Below, in pieces: positions 45,827 to 55,697 of a DNA stretch of 64,000 nt. How positions within the stretch are numbered: the stretch's first letter is position 1; the number at the start of each line of letters is the position of its first letter. The stretch covers positions 1 through 64,000 of the forward strand of contig CAMGZM010000004.1 of the NCBI GenBank assembly GCA_946183145.1, given 5' to 3'. Origin of the DNA: an uncultured Fretibacterium sp. GTDB lineage: Bacteria; Synergistota; Synergistia; Synergistales; Aminobacteriaceae. A program made the translations under genes and the position numbers. The notes under the pieces are model-generated. The model was not told where the DNA came from. It did no database searches and saw nothing but the letters and a program-made list of their open reading frames with translations.

Positions 45827-46846
45827 ATGCCCGACGTATTATCACAGGACGCTATTGATGCAATGCTGAAGTCAATCTCCAGCGGTGCCAAAATTGAGGA
45901 CATCGCTGCGAAGGCTGACGAATACGCAAAACTGAAAGTCTACGATTTCAAGCGTCCCGACAAATTCAGCAAAGACCAGCTGCGCGCAATACAGATGATT
46001 CATGAGTCCTTTGCGCGTCAAATGACTACAGTACTTTCTACGTTAATCCGCTCTATAGTCTCGGCAGAAATCGCTTCTGTTGAACAGCTTGCATATGAAG
46101 AGTTTGTGAATTACATGGTACAGCCGACAGTTATCGGGCTGATTGAGATGCACCCGTTTGAAGGCTCAATGCTCATTGAGATTAACCCGGCGTTAGTCTT
46201 CACGATTATTGACCGTATGTTAGGCGGGCGAGGTACATTCTTGGGAACAGTGAGAGAATTAACCGACATTGAAAAGACTGTTATCGAGCGCGTAATCATG
46301 AGGATACTGGAATTGCTTGAAGACAGCTGGAGCACCGTTGTAGATGTGAGATTCAGATTCGAGTCGATGGAAAGCAATCCGTTTTTCGTTCAGATATGTT
46401 CACCGAGCGATATGGTTCTCGTTGTCATTATGAAGCTGAGAGTCTCAGACGTTGAAGGAATGGTGAGCTTATGTTTTCCGTACTTCCTGATTGAGCCGAT
46501 AATGGACAGGCTATCGAGTCAGCAGTGGTTCGCGTCAACAAGCCACAAGGGAGATGACCAGGTCAAGCAGTGGCTGAACAACTCAATCATGAAAGTTAAT
46601 ATGCCTCTTGCAATGGAACTCGGCCATACCGTTTTGTCTCTTGCTGACGTTTACGCGCTTCAGCCCGGCGATGTCATAAAACTTGATGAGCTTAAAGACT
46701 CGCATATCGATGTGAGAGTCGGAAATCAGGTGCGCTTCAAGGCGAGACCCGGCACGCTTAACGGACATATGGCGGTCGAACTCACGAAAGTATTGACGAA
46801 CGAAATACCCGAAATTGCATCGGCAAATGAAGAAGATAACGCATGA
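45827..46846 (+). CDS. fliM: Flagellar motor switch protein FliM
   Basis: DVLSQDAIDAML, MLGGRGTFLGTVRELTDIEKTVIERV. Confidence 0.95.
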   Translation: MPDVLSQDAIDAMLKSISSGAKIEDIAAKADEYAKLKVYDFKRPDKFSKDQLRAIQMIHESFARQMTTVLSTLIRSIVSAEIASVEQLAYEEFVNYMVQPTVIGLIEMHPFEGSMLIEINPALVFTIIDRMLGGRGTFLGTVRELTDIEKTVIERVIMRILELLEDSWSTVVDVRFRFESMESNPFFVQICSPSDMVLVVIMKLRVSDVEGMVSLCFPYFLIEPIMDRLSSQQWFASTSHKGDDQVKQWLNNSIMKVNMPLAMELGHTVLSLADVYALQPGDVIKLDELKDSHIDVRVGNQVRFKARPGTLNGHMAVELTKVLTNEIPEIASANEEDNA

Positions 46847-46861
46847 AAGGAGAAATGATTA

Positions 46862-47920
46862 ATGCCTGATGATTTATTGAGTCCCGATGAGATTAACGCG
46901 CTTCTTTCAGGCGGGGGGGATTTCGGTGATGTCGATGAAATTTCGTCCTCAGATGCCGAACAGCTCGCGAAAGTAGCCGACACATTCGCAAATTCTGAAA
47001 ACAGCGTAATCAATATGCTTGCGGGGAAAAATGTTACGACAAGCGTAGGAAATCCCGAAGTAATGACTCAAGATGATTTTCGCGGGAAATTCTCAGAGCT
47101 TCCGTTTCTTTTCTCGACAACTTTCGGCGGAATGGATGACAGGCCTCTTGCGCTTGTTGTTGACCAGAAGGGAGCATTAACCCTCGCAGACTTGATGATT
47201 GGCGGAGGCGGCGCGGAAGTTCCCGAACCCAGCGATCTATATTGGAACGCGGCGCAGGAAGGATTGAGTCAGGTAGTAGGCTCTGCGTTCACGAGTCTTG
47301 CGGGATTGATGGGCGGAAGAAGACTCATGCCCGAAAACACTACGTCAGCACTTGGCGAGGATGACTGGCGCGCATTGTCCCTTGAGCCTGCCGACAAAAA
47401 GATTTGGTGCAGCCCCGTTAATGTTGTGATTGACGGACTCACACCGTTTAACATCTGGACATGTTTGACGCTCGATAACGCTCTGGACATTGCCGGATTT
47501 ATGCGTGATGCCGCTGAAGGGAAACCGCAGCCCCAGGCATCGAACAATAACCCTATGGGAGGCGGAAATATGAGCGGAGGAGCTAGACAGAACGCAGGCC
47601 CCGCAGTTGACGTAAGGCCGGCAGCGTTTCAGCCTTTGGGAGGAGGCACAAGCGGAGGCGCACCGAGTCCAATTGACTTAATCGCCGATATTCCTGTTCG
47701 TGTTACGGTTGAATTAGGCAAAGCAAGAAAGAGCGTCTCAGAAATTTTAGCCCTGACAGCAGGAGCGGTTGTTGAGCTTGACAAAATGGCCGGTGAACCT
47801 GTTGACATTCTCGTGAACGGGAAATTGATTGCTCACGGTGAAGTTGTTGTTATTGATGAAAATTTCGGAGTAAGAATCACTGACATAATTCCGGGAGGAG
47901 CAGCGCGGGCGGCCTCGTAA
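46862..47920 (+). CDS. fliY: Flagellar motor switch protein FliY/FliN-type
   Basis: LLSPDEINALLSGG plus CheC-like middle and SpoA C-terminal domain (IPVRVTVELGKARKSVSEILALTAGAVVELDK). Confidence 0.9.
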   Translation: MPDDLLSPDEINALLSGGGDFGDVDEISSSDAEQLAKVADTFANSENSVINMLAGKNVTTSVGNPEVMTQDDFRGKFSELPFLFSTTFGGMDDRPLALVVDQKGALTLADLMIGGGGAEVPEPSDLYWNAAQEGLSQVVGSAFTSLAGLMGGRRLMPENTTSALGEDDWRALSLEPADKKIWCSPVNVVIDGLTPFNIWTCLTLDNALDIAGFMRDAAEGKPQPQASNNNPMGGGNMSGGARQNAGPAVDVRPAAFQPLGGGTSGGAPSPIDLIADIPVRVTVELGKARKSVSEILALTAGAVVELDKMAGEPVDILVNGKLIAHGEVVVIDENFGVRITDIIPGGAARAAS

Positions 47921-47997
47921 AATTTTAGGCTTAATTCGTGCTATAATGCAATCAAATTCCACAAAATATATTTACATTGAAGGAGCGTTTTTCAATG

Positions 47998-48357
47998 GGA
48001 AAGAAAGTTTTGATAGTCGATGACGCGGCATTCATGCGTATGATGCTGAAAGACATTCTCACAAAAAATGATTTCGAGGTTGTCGCAGAAGCTGAAAACG
48101 GGAAGGCAGGAGTCGCGGCGTTCCAGAAATACAAGCCCGACATCATTACAATGGATATAACAATGCCGGAAATGAATGGCATAGACGCAGTGAAAGCGAT
48201 AAAAGCACTCGATCCAAGCGTGAAAGTCGTAATGGTCTCGGCAATGGGCCAGCAGCCTATGGTAATCGAAGCAATACAGGCGGGAGCAAATGATTTCATC
48301 GTAAAGCCCTTCCAGCCTGAAAGAGTCATTGAAGCAATAACGAAGGTGCTGTCATAG
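47998..48357 (+). CDS. cheY: Chemotaxis response regulator CheY
   Basis: KKVLIVDDAAFMRMMLKDIL...PDIITMDITMPEMNG...FIVKPFQPERV. Confidence 0.95.
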   Translation, partial: GKKVLIVDDAAFMRMMLKDILTKNDFEVVAEAENGKAGVAAFQKYKPDIITMDITMPEMNGIDAVKAIKALDPSVKVVMVSAMGQQPMVIEAIQAGANDFIVKPFQPERVIEAITKVLS

Positions 48358-48416
48358 AAATACAGGGCGCAAGTCTCACAGCCTATTTAATCCGGGCTGT
48401 TGTCGCGTTAATTCTT

Positions 48417-48653
48417 ATGTCGGCATTCGCGTTTGTCCTCGTAAAATTCACAAAGAAAAAAAATCTTAACGCAAAAGATTCACGCAACGTTGAAATAATT
48501 ACGTCCCTGCGCTTGAGTGCCAGGGATATATTTTTAGTTGTGCGCTGCGGGCCTGATGTTATCGCGTTCACTGTCGGGCCTCACGGTTCAAGCCTCATGG
48601 GGAGATGGAGCTATGACGAATGGACTAAATCACAAGCTGAAACGGGCAGTTAG
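48417..48653 (+). CDS. fliO: FliO-like flagellar biosynthesis protein (start uncertain)
   Basis: Single TM plus small basic domain located between cheY and fliP; the frame is open to the cheY stop. Confidence 0.5.
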   Translation: MSAFAFVLVKFTKKKNLNAKDSRNVEIITSLRLSARDIFLVVRCGPDVIAFTVGPHGSSLMGRWSYDEWTKSQAETGS

Positions 48654-49440
48654 AATCCTCGCGCCCGTGATGATTCTGCTCGTCATGATTCTTCACGGCG
48701 TATCATCTGCTGCGATTCTCAATCCTCCGAGGCCGCCGGAACTTTCCGGGACAATCCCATTACCGTCAATCACATTAGGACTCGGACAGGCTGATTCACC
48801 CCGCGACGTTGCATTAACGCTTCAGGTTTTGGCGTTGATGACAGTGCTTAGTCTTGTGCCTGCGATTCTCTTAATGGTTACAAGCTTCACGCGGATAATT
48901 ATTGTCGTCGGCTTCGTTCAGCGTGCAATAGGTCTTCAACAGTCGCCCCCTCAGCAGGTCATAGCGGGGCTGTCATTATTCCTCACAATGTTTACGATGT
49001 ATCCTACGTGGACTCAGGTCTACGAGAACGGACTCAATCCATATTTGTCCGGCAACATCAACGCGTCTCAGGCGTGGGAGAGGTCTATAGAGCCTGTGAG
49101 AAATTTCATGTTCCGTTACACGCGTCAGGAAGAATTATCCCTCATAATCTCAATGGCAGGTGCTGAACGTCCCGCGAATCAGTCAGAAGTTCCGACAAGA
49201 ATCTTGATTCCCGCGTTCATGCTGAGCGAAATGAAGACCGCCTTTCAGATGGGAGTCGTGATATATATTCCGTTCCTCGTTGTTGATATGGTTGTGTCAA
49301 GCGTATTGCTTGCTATGGGTATGATGATGCTTCCGCCTATGATGATTTCTCTGCCCTTCAAGCTGTTATTGTTTGTCATGGCCGACGGATGGAATCTCGT
49401 TGTGATGAGCGTGTTAAAGAGTTTCACAAACGTACCGTAA
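48613..49440 (+). CDS. fliP: Flagellar type III secretion protein FliP
   Basis: TSFTRIIIVVGFVQRAIGLQQSPPQQVIAGLSLFLT; start at MTNGLNHK. Confidence 0.95.
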   Translation: MTNGLNHKLKRAVRILAPVMILLVMILHGVSSAAILNPPRPPELSGTIPLPSITLGLGQADSPRDVALTLQVLALMTVLSLVPAILLMVTSFTRIIIVVGFVQRAIGLQQSPPQQVIAGLSLFLTMFTMYPTWTQVYENGLNPYLSGNINASQAWERSIEPVRNFMFRYTRQEELSLIISMAGAERPANQSEVPTRILIPAFMLSEMKTAFQMGVVIYIPFLVVDMVVSSVLLAMGMMMLPPMMISLPFKLLLFVMADGWNLVVMSVLKSFTNVP

Positions 49441-49455
49441 AGAGAGTGTGAGAAA

Positions 49456-49731
49456 ATGAATGTTACAACATTAAGCCTTCCCGATATTATGACGGGGGCA
49501 ATATGGACAATGATTAGCGTTACGCTTCCGATTCTGCTTGTGGCGATGGTGATCGGATTGTTCATCGGAATTTTGCAGACAGCTACATCAATTCAGGAGC
49601 AGACGTTGATATTTATCCCGAAAATTTTGGCCGTGTTCCTGTGCATCGTGCTTTTATCCCCGTGGATAGGCCAGCGAATGCTAGTAATGACCCGCGAAAT
49701 TTTAGGCCAGCTCGAACGGTTCATAAACTGA
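49456..49731 (+). CDS. fliQ: Flagellar type III secretion protein FliQ
   Basis: GLFIGILQTATSIQEQTLIFIPKI. Confidence 0.95.
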   Translation: MNVTTLSLPDIMTGAIWTMISVTLPILLVAMVIGLFIGILQTATSIQEQTLIFIPKILAVFLCIVLLSPWIGQRMLVMTREILGQLERFIN

Positions 49732-49738
49732 TTCACAA

Positions 49739-50536
49739 ATGCGCGGGCTTGAATTACCTTCTCAACTATTAGCCGTATACTTGCTCCTTCACCTGCGTTA
49801 TATCGGACTCGTATTCAGCTCGCCGATTTTCACATCAACAATGCCGCCGACTCCTTTCCGTTATCTTTTCGCCGTAATGCTCACGGTTTGTTCAGTCGGA
49901 ATCATCAAGGCTGAAGATATACCCATGATATATTTTGACGAGGTTATATTCATCGCGGCCGTATTCATTCGTGAATTGCTGATAGGAGTCGCGCTCGGAT
50001 TCATTTCTGCACTTCCACTTTTTGCGCTGAGAGTCGCGGGTGAACAGACTGGTACGACAATAGGCTTCTCAATGGCTCAGGTGATGGATCCTTCAACGCA
50101 GAGTGAAACATCAATTCTCGGACAGCTGAATTTCTTTGTCGCAATGTGGTTCTATTTCAAGTGGAACGGACATTTGATTATGATTCAGGCGTTAATCGAG
50201 ACGTTGAAACTTGTACCCCCCGGCCAAATATCTTTATTCCCTTCCGGTGATTTGCAGCTAGGCTCATGGCTTCAGAGTCTTTTCACGCTCGCTTTGAGGA
50301 TGGTTATTCCGTTTTACTGCGCGTTAGTTCTGTCTGACGTGGGACTCGGATTCTTGGCGCGAACTGTTCCGCAGATGAATATTTTTGTCGTAGGACTCCC
50401 GGTGAAAGTCATGCTCGGATTCATGGTGCTTGCTGCTGTAATCCCGCTGATGATGGACTTGATTCACGCAAACTTTGAACGCTGGGTAGAATTTGCGTTA
50501 AGCGTCATAAGATTATGGAGGCCCGTAAATGGCTGA
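49739..50536 (+). CDS. fliR: Flagellar type III secretion protein FliR
   Basis: FliR family multi-TM protein between fliQ and flhB. Confidence 0.95.
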   Translation: MRGLELPSQLLAVYLLLHLRYIGLVFSSPIFTSTMPPTPFRYLFAVMLTVCSVGIIKAEDIPMIYFDEVIFIAAVFIRELLIGVALGFISALPLFALRVAGEQTGTTIGFSMAQVMDPSTQSETSILGQLNFFVAMWFYFKWNGHLIMIQALIETLKLVPPGQISLFPSGDLQLGSWLQSLFTLALRMVIPFYCALVLSDVGLGFLARTVPQMNIFVVGLPVKVMLGFMVLAAVIPLMMDLIHANFERWVEFALSVIRLWRPVNG

Positions 50537-51587
50537 AGAACGAACAGAGGAAGCGACTCCACACAAGCGCGAGAAAGTCCGCGAGGAAGGCCGCGTATGT
50601 GTCAGCAAAGACATTAACGCATCGGCGGCAATCATTACGGCACTGTTAGCGATTGCGTTGCTTGGCGCGTCAATATGGCGTGTTCTCACGGGAATGATTC
50701 GCTTCATGCTAATGGCAATTGGCGACAGGGCTATACTTCAAGACGGCTGGTTTTCGTGGGTATCATGGGAGGCAATGAAGGACTATTTTGCGGCGTGGCT
50801 TCCTTTGGGCGGACTCGTTGTTCTTTTTGCTACAAGCGCGGTGATTGCTCAAGTTGGATTCGCGTTTACTGGTGAGCCTTTTGTGCCGAAATTCGACAGG
50901 CTTAACCCTTTCACGGGAATGAAGAAAATTATCTCTATGCGCTCATGCGTCGAACTGCTGAAAGGTTTGCTGAAGTCCGCAATTTTCGCCGTGATGATCT
51001 ACAACGCAATCAAGAATTATCTTCCTGTGTCGTCAAAAACAATGCAGATGCCTCTTGAATTGGGAAGCCGACAATTTTGGGATATGCTTTGGACTCTCGC
51101 AATGAGGCTCGCGCTTATGATGTTAGTGATGGCGTTTGCTGATTACGCTTATCAGAAATGGGAATTTGAGAACTCTATCAAGATGAGCAAGAAAGAAATC
51201 AAAGACGAGTACAAACAAATGGAAGGAGACCCGCAAATCAAGCAGAAAATCCGCCAGAAGCAAAGAGAAATGGCACGCAACAGAATGATGGCCGATGTCC
51301 CAAAAGCTGACGTAGTAATCACGAACCCGACTCATATCGCCGTAGCTATACAGTATGACCGCGGAGTCATGGGCGCGCCTCAGGTAATCGCAAAAGGAGC
51401 AGACTACACAGCGCAAAGAATCCGGGAGATCGCAAAGAATAATCTTGTGCCTATTGTCGAGAATAAACCGCTTGCATGGGCGTTGTATGAAAATGTAGAA
51501 ATCGGCGAGGAGATTCCAGAAGACTTTTACAGGGGAGTCGCAGAGGTCTTAGCGTTCGTTTACAGGCTCAAGGGCAAAGCGTCATAA
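50529..51587 (+). CDS. flhB: Flagellar type III secretion protein FlhB
   Basis: AEERTEEATPHKREKVREEGRV; autocleavage NPTH motif (VITNPTHIAVAI). Confidence 0.95.
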   Translation: MAEERTEEATPHKREKVREEGRVCVSKDINASAAIITALLAIALLGASIWRVLTGMIRFMLMAIGDRAILQDGWFSWVSWEAMKDYFAAWLPLGGLVVLFATSAVIAQVGFAFTGEPFVPKFDRLNPFTGMKKIISMRSCVELLKGLLKSAIFAVMIYNAIKNYLPVSSKTMQMPLELGSRQFWDMLWTLAMRLALMMLVMAFADYAYQKWEFENSIKMSKKEIKDEYKQMEGDPQIKQKIRQKQREMARNRMMADVPKADVVITNPTHIAVAIQYDRGVMGAPQVIAKGADYTAQRIREIAKNNLVPIVENKPLAWALYENVEIGEEIPEDFYRGVAEVLAFVYRLKGKAS

Positions 51588-51711
51588 ACTTTTCATACAC
51601 AATACACACAAATACGTATCACAGACTGAGTATTAATGCGCTTTAGGGGGTGGGATTGAAGCTATAATGCTTTTATCTCTGAAATTATCACGGAAAAAGG
51701 AAGGATTTTTC

Positions 51712-52179
51712 ATGAAGCGTTCAAAGGTAATTGCTGTACTTGTTGTGTGCGTTATGGTGATGGGAGTAATTCAGCCTGCATTCGCGTTTTCAGGCGGGAA
51801 GGTAGTAAAAGACACTGCGGAATATTTGCTTAAGGCAGAAAACATAAACGAGTCTGCTCGCGGTATGCGGGACGGCTTAGTGAAAACTGCTGCGAAAGAG
51901 ACAATTAAGCACGCTGCAGATACGGCTATTGTAGGTTCTGCAACTTCAACGGCTGTAACGGTTGCCGGGTATGCCGGGATGACAGCTAAAACAGGTACAG
52001 CGATTGCTGCTCTTTCGGGCGCGGCGGCTACGAATGCGACTCTATGCGCGATTGGGACTCCTGTCGTTACGACTCTGGGGATTGCGGCGGCTCCTGCTGT
52101 CGTCGGCGGTGTTATTGTCGGTGCGGCGGCGGCGGGAGTCTGTTACGGCGTTCACTGCTTAATTGACTGGATATGGTGA
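51712..52179 (+). CDS. Exported Ala/Gly-rich protein of unknown function
   Basis: Signal peptide MKRSKVIAVLVVCVMVMGVIQPAFAF and hydrophobic glycine-zipper-like C-terminal half. Confidence 0.6.
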   Translation: MKRSKVIAVLVVCVMVMGVIQPAFAFSGGKVVKDTAEYLLKAENINESARGMRDGLVKTAAKETIKHAADTAIVGSATSTAVTVAGYAGMTAKTGTAIAALSGAAATNATLCAIGTPVVTTLGIAAAPAVVGGVIVGAAAAGVCYGVHCLIDWIW

Positions 52180-52205
52180 AGCTGGTGTAAAATTGATATG
52201 TATTG

Positions 52206-52247
52206 TCCTGCATACAGAGTTTCATTCTCCGATGCAGGATTTTTTTA
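52206..52247 (+). terminator. Intrinsic terminator
   Basis: TCCTGCAT...ATGCAGGATTTTTTT. Confidence 0.75.
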
Positions 52248-52329
52248 CGCAAAAATTTCTGTCAGTTAAGCGCGTAAAATTTCCCTCTTTCTGATTTACG
52301 TTTTTTGTTATGATAAACATAACAAAATT

Positions 52330-53610
52330 ATGAAGGGGGAAAATCTTTTGCACGCAATCGAAAAGATTCTCATGAAGAACAGCGGAAAATCATCAATCGA
52401 AACCGGCGAAATTGTTACGGCAAAAATAGATTTCGCAGAGATTAACGACTTGTACCTTCAGACCGTATACTCATTCTACGAGATGGGCGGCGTAAAAGTC
52501 TGGGACAATACGAGGTGCGCTTTCGTTTTCGACCATTACGCCCCCTGCCCCGACATAAAGAGCGCGGAAAATCACAAGGCCATGCGTGAATTTGCCGTCA
52601 AAAACAACCTCAAGTATCACTTTGACACAAACGCGGGAGTCTGCCATCAGGTTTTGGCGGAAGCGGGACTCATTTACCCCGGCATGATTGTTGTTGAGAC
52701 TGACAGCCACACGACAACGCAGGGAGCATTCGGCGCAATGGGCACGGGCTGCGGAGCTACTGACATGGCTACGATTCTCATGACGGGCGAATTATGGTTC
52801 AGAGTCCCGGAAGTTATCGAGGTCAGGTTAGAGGGCGAGACTCAAAAGGGCGTTTACCCGAAAGATGTCGTGCTTGCTGTTTTGGGGAAAATCCGCGCTG
52901 ACGGTGCAGTCTACAAGGCAATTGATTTCACAGGGAGCTACGTTGACGGACTCAATGTCGCCGGGAGAATGACAATCTGCAACATGGCCGTAGAAATGGG
53001 CGCGAAAACTGCCTACATGCAGCCGAATGATGATGTGATTGATTTCGTCAGCAAAAGAGCCGTAAGACCGTATGAAGTCCAGCACACAGATAAAGGCTAC
53101 AAATACGCCGAGTCCTACGTCTTCAATGTCTCAGAATTAGAGCCTGAATTAGCATGTCCCAGCAGCGTCGAGAACGTTCACACATTGAGGAGCGTTGTTG
53201 CTGAAGGAGACGTGAAACTCAATCAGGGCTATATAGGCTCATGCACAGGCGGAAGAGTCGAGGATATAGAGATAGCCGCAAAGATTCTCAGAGGCAAACA
53301 CATTCCCGAATACACGAGGCTTGTTGTGATTCCGGCATCACGTGAAGTAATGCTTGAGTGCATAGCAAGAGGATACATCACGGACTTGATGAACGCGGGC
53401 GCAACGATTTCGACTCCGGGCTGCGGCGCGTGTCTCGGAGCGCATGAAGGGATATTAGCCCCCGGTGAAGTCTGCATTACCAGCACAAACAGGAATTTTC
53501 CCGGCCGTATGGGATCAACAGAAGCGTTAATGTATCTTGCGAGTCCTGCAACTGTTGCCGCAAGCATTCTCAACGGGAAAATCACAGACCCGCGCGAATA
53601 TCTCGACTAA
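52330..53610 (+). CDS. leuC: 3-isopropylmalate dehydratase large subunit (LeuC/homoaconitase family)
   Basis: VETDSHTTTQGAFGAMGTGCGATDMA, GSCTGGR, STPGCGACLGAHEGIL; a downstream TTG at 52348 is a plausible alternative start. Confidence 0.9.
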   Translation: MKGENLLHAIEKILMKNSGKSSIETGEIVTAKIDFAEINDLYLQTVYSFYEMGGVKVWDNTRCAFVFDHYAPCPDIKSAENHKAMREFAVKNNLKYHFDTNAGVCHQVLAEAGLIYPGMIVVETDSHTTTQGAFGAMGTGCGATDMATILMTGELWFRVPEVIEVRLEGETQKGVYPKDVVLAVLGKIRADGAVYKAIDFTGSYVDGLNVAGRMTICNMAVEMGAKTAYMQPNDDVIDFVSKRAVRPYEVQHTDKGYKYAESYVFNVSELEPELACPSSVENVHTLRSVVAEGDVKLNQGYIGSCTGGRVEDIEIAAKILRGKHIPEYTRLVVIPASREVMLECIARGYITDLMNAGATISTPGCGACLGAHEGILAPGEVCITSTNRNFPGRMGSTEALMYLASPATVAASILNGKITDPREYLD

Positions 53611-53623
53611 AGGAGGCTTCATC

Positions 53624-54127
53624 ATGCAGAAAGTTTTGACGGGAAAATGTATCGTAATCGGCGACAATATTGACACGGATCAGATTTACCCCGGGCGTTT
53701 CCTCGCAATCACTAACCCGAAAGAGATCGGCTCTCACTGTCTTTGCGGAGTGAATGAGGACATTGCCGCGAATTTCCCGGCGGGGGGATTCGTTGTCGCG
53801 GGGCGTAATTTCGGGTGCGGTTCGTCGAGGGAACATGCTCCTATTGCGCTGCTCAATATGGGAGCGTGCGCGGTGCTTGCTGACTCGTTCGCGAGAATCT
53901 TTTTCCGCAATGCCGTGAATTTGGGATTACTGCCGATTGTCTGCAAGGGTATCAATCAGCACGTGAAAGAAGGCGAGACTCTTACGCTTGACATTGAAGC
54001 CGGAACAGTGAAGAATGATGAGACGGGAGAAATCTTCCAGTGCGAAAAGTTAGGGGATCAAGCCATGAAGATTCTTGAGGCCGGGGGAATAAAGCCGTTA
54101 ATGCGGGCGAAATTTGCCGGGAAATAA
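53624..54127 (+). CDS. leuD: 3-isopropylmalate dehydratase small subunit
   Basis: DNIDTDQIYPGRFL, GRNFGCGSSREHAPIAL. Confidence 0.9.
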   Translation: MQKVLTGKCIVIGDNIDTDQIYPGRFLAITNPKEIGSHCLCGVNEDIAANFPAGGFVVAGRNFGCGSSREHAPIALLNMGACAVLADSFARIFFRNAVNLGLLPIVCKGINQHVKEGETLTLDIEAGTVKNDETGEIFQCEKLGDQAMKILEAGGIKPLMRAKFAGK

Positions 54128-54204
54128 TGAATTAGTGTGTACAGCCTGTGAGTCTTGTAAAATGATTCACTGGCTGTTATGCTAAAATATAAACAAAAGG
54201 GGCA

Positions 54205-55641
54205 GTGTTGAAACATATGTTTGAAATGCGTATAAACAGAAAAAATTTTATGATATGTATGTGCATATTTGTGGTGCTGTTTATATGCACGTTATTTCAT
54301 GAAATACCTTTCTTTTCGTATGTTTCACTTGCTGCATTCGTTCTTTTCCTGTACACGATGTTCACAAGAATGACTCATTTTATGGTGACGTATTTCGTTT
54401 TTGTGTTTCTGTCCTCTGGCCTGATTGTAGGTTGTGCCTTATGCGAGTTTAGAGATGCTTATTTGCCGGAATTTGGAGCTTGGGGACATTTTGTAGGTTC
54501 TCTGCCTTTATTAATTCTGTTGTATGTATTATTATTTCTTGCAATCGCGTTCTTTGACGGAATAAATGAAAATCGATTAAAAAATACCCAAAACACTGTA
54601 ATACAAAAGAACCATTACCCTGCTGTGTGTCACTATGTCTCCGTGCTGTGTTCAATGATAATGCTTTTTCTCTTCTTAAGGATCATAAGAAATCCTGCGT
54701 TTTTAATGGGTTATAGCCGCGGGGAATATGCAGAACAATTCGGCAACCGTTCCGGGATATTCGGCAGCCTTGATAAGAGCATGTATATCTTTCTTGCTTT
54801 TGCGCTTCTGGACTATATGAACGGATATAAACGTACGGGGAAAATAGGTATTGCATCGTATTTCCTTTATTATTTATGGAGCGGACATAAATTCGGTACT
54901 TTTTTTAATTTTGCGGTCATTTTTATATTCGTCTTCCATGATCGATTGCTTGAGATTGAAAAAAAACGATTGACTAAGTTTATTCGTACTGCTTTCGTTG
55001 CTATTTTTCTACTTTTAGGTTTAACATCCTTATTAGCAGTTAATATGTCCAGTAAAGCTATAAATTGGGGTACTATGCTCGATTTCTTACTTATGAGGAT
55101 ATCCTCGCAAGGAGGAATCTGGTATAAAACATTTGAGATAACAGATCAAACTCACTTGAATGAAATAGATGATGAGATTCAAGGAATGATAGAACGTCCT
55201 GCTCACCCTGAGAATTATATAAAGTATGGAATGTATAAGATGATGTGTTTGTGTGTCGAGCACAAAAACAAAGTAAAGTTCATAAATAAAGCTATTGAGA
55301 CTGGTTATGTATTTACTGAAGCAGCCTGTGCAAGTTCATATTACTATTTAGGGACTGCCGGAGGAATTATTTTCATCATTTTCCATGCCTTTGCCATTTC
55401 TTTAACTTTTAATTTATTATTCGCATCATTAAGACGGAATAAAGTTGTTAGAATAATTCTTTTGCTAAGAATGTACAATATTCTGAGATTTTCTCTTTTT
55501 TCACTCGAATACGTTAGTGCATACTTTAATTTATTGTCAATTATCGGATATGCGATTATTATAGTTGGCTTTTGGCAGGATCACGCGGCAAACAGAAAAT
55601 CATTTCAACATGCTGAAGCCTATAGAAATTCTTTAGCGTAA
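54205..55641 (+). CDS. Polytopic membrane protein, Wzy/oligosaccharide-polymerase-like
   Basis: Many TM segments, visibly AT-rich compared with flanks; TTG start. Confidence 0.5.
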   Translation: MLKHMFEMRINRKNFMICMCIFVVLFICTLFHEIPFFSYVSLAAFVLFLYTMFTRMTHFMVTYFVFVFLSSGLIVGCALCEFRDAYLPEFGAWGHFVGSLPLLILLYVLLFLAIAFFDGINENRLKNTQNTVIQKNHYPAVCHYVSVLCSMIMLFLFLRIIRNPAFLMGYSRGEYAEQFGNRSGIFGSLDKSMYIFLAFALLDYMNGYKRTGKIGIASYFLYYLWSGHKFGTFFNFAVIFIFVFHDRLLEIEKKRLTKFIRTAFVAIFLLLGLTSLLAVNMSSKAINWGTMLDFLLMRISSQGGIWYKTFEITDQTHLNEIDDEIQGMIERPAHPENYIKYGMYKMMCLCVEHKNKVKFINKAIETGYVFTEAACASSYYYLGTAGGIIFIIFHAFAISLTFNLLFASLRRNKVVRIILLLRMYNILRFSLFSLEYVSAYFNLLSIIGYAIIIVGFWQDHAANRKSFQHAEAYRNSLA

Positions 55642-55697
55642 AAGTCATGTCGGCTTTGTTCTCTGAAATTTCATAAACATAATAAATCTCTGGTTTA

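Noticed and set aside
46912-46918. G7 run near the fliY start as a second phase-variation tract
   Set aside because: Too short to be a convincing contingency locus compared with the G12 tract.
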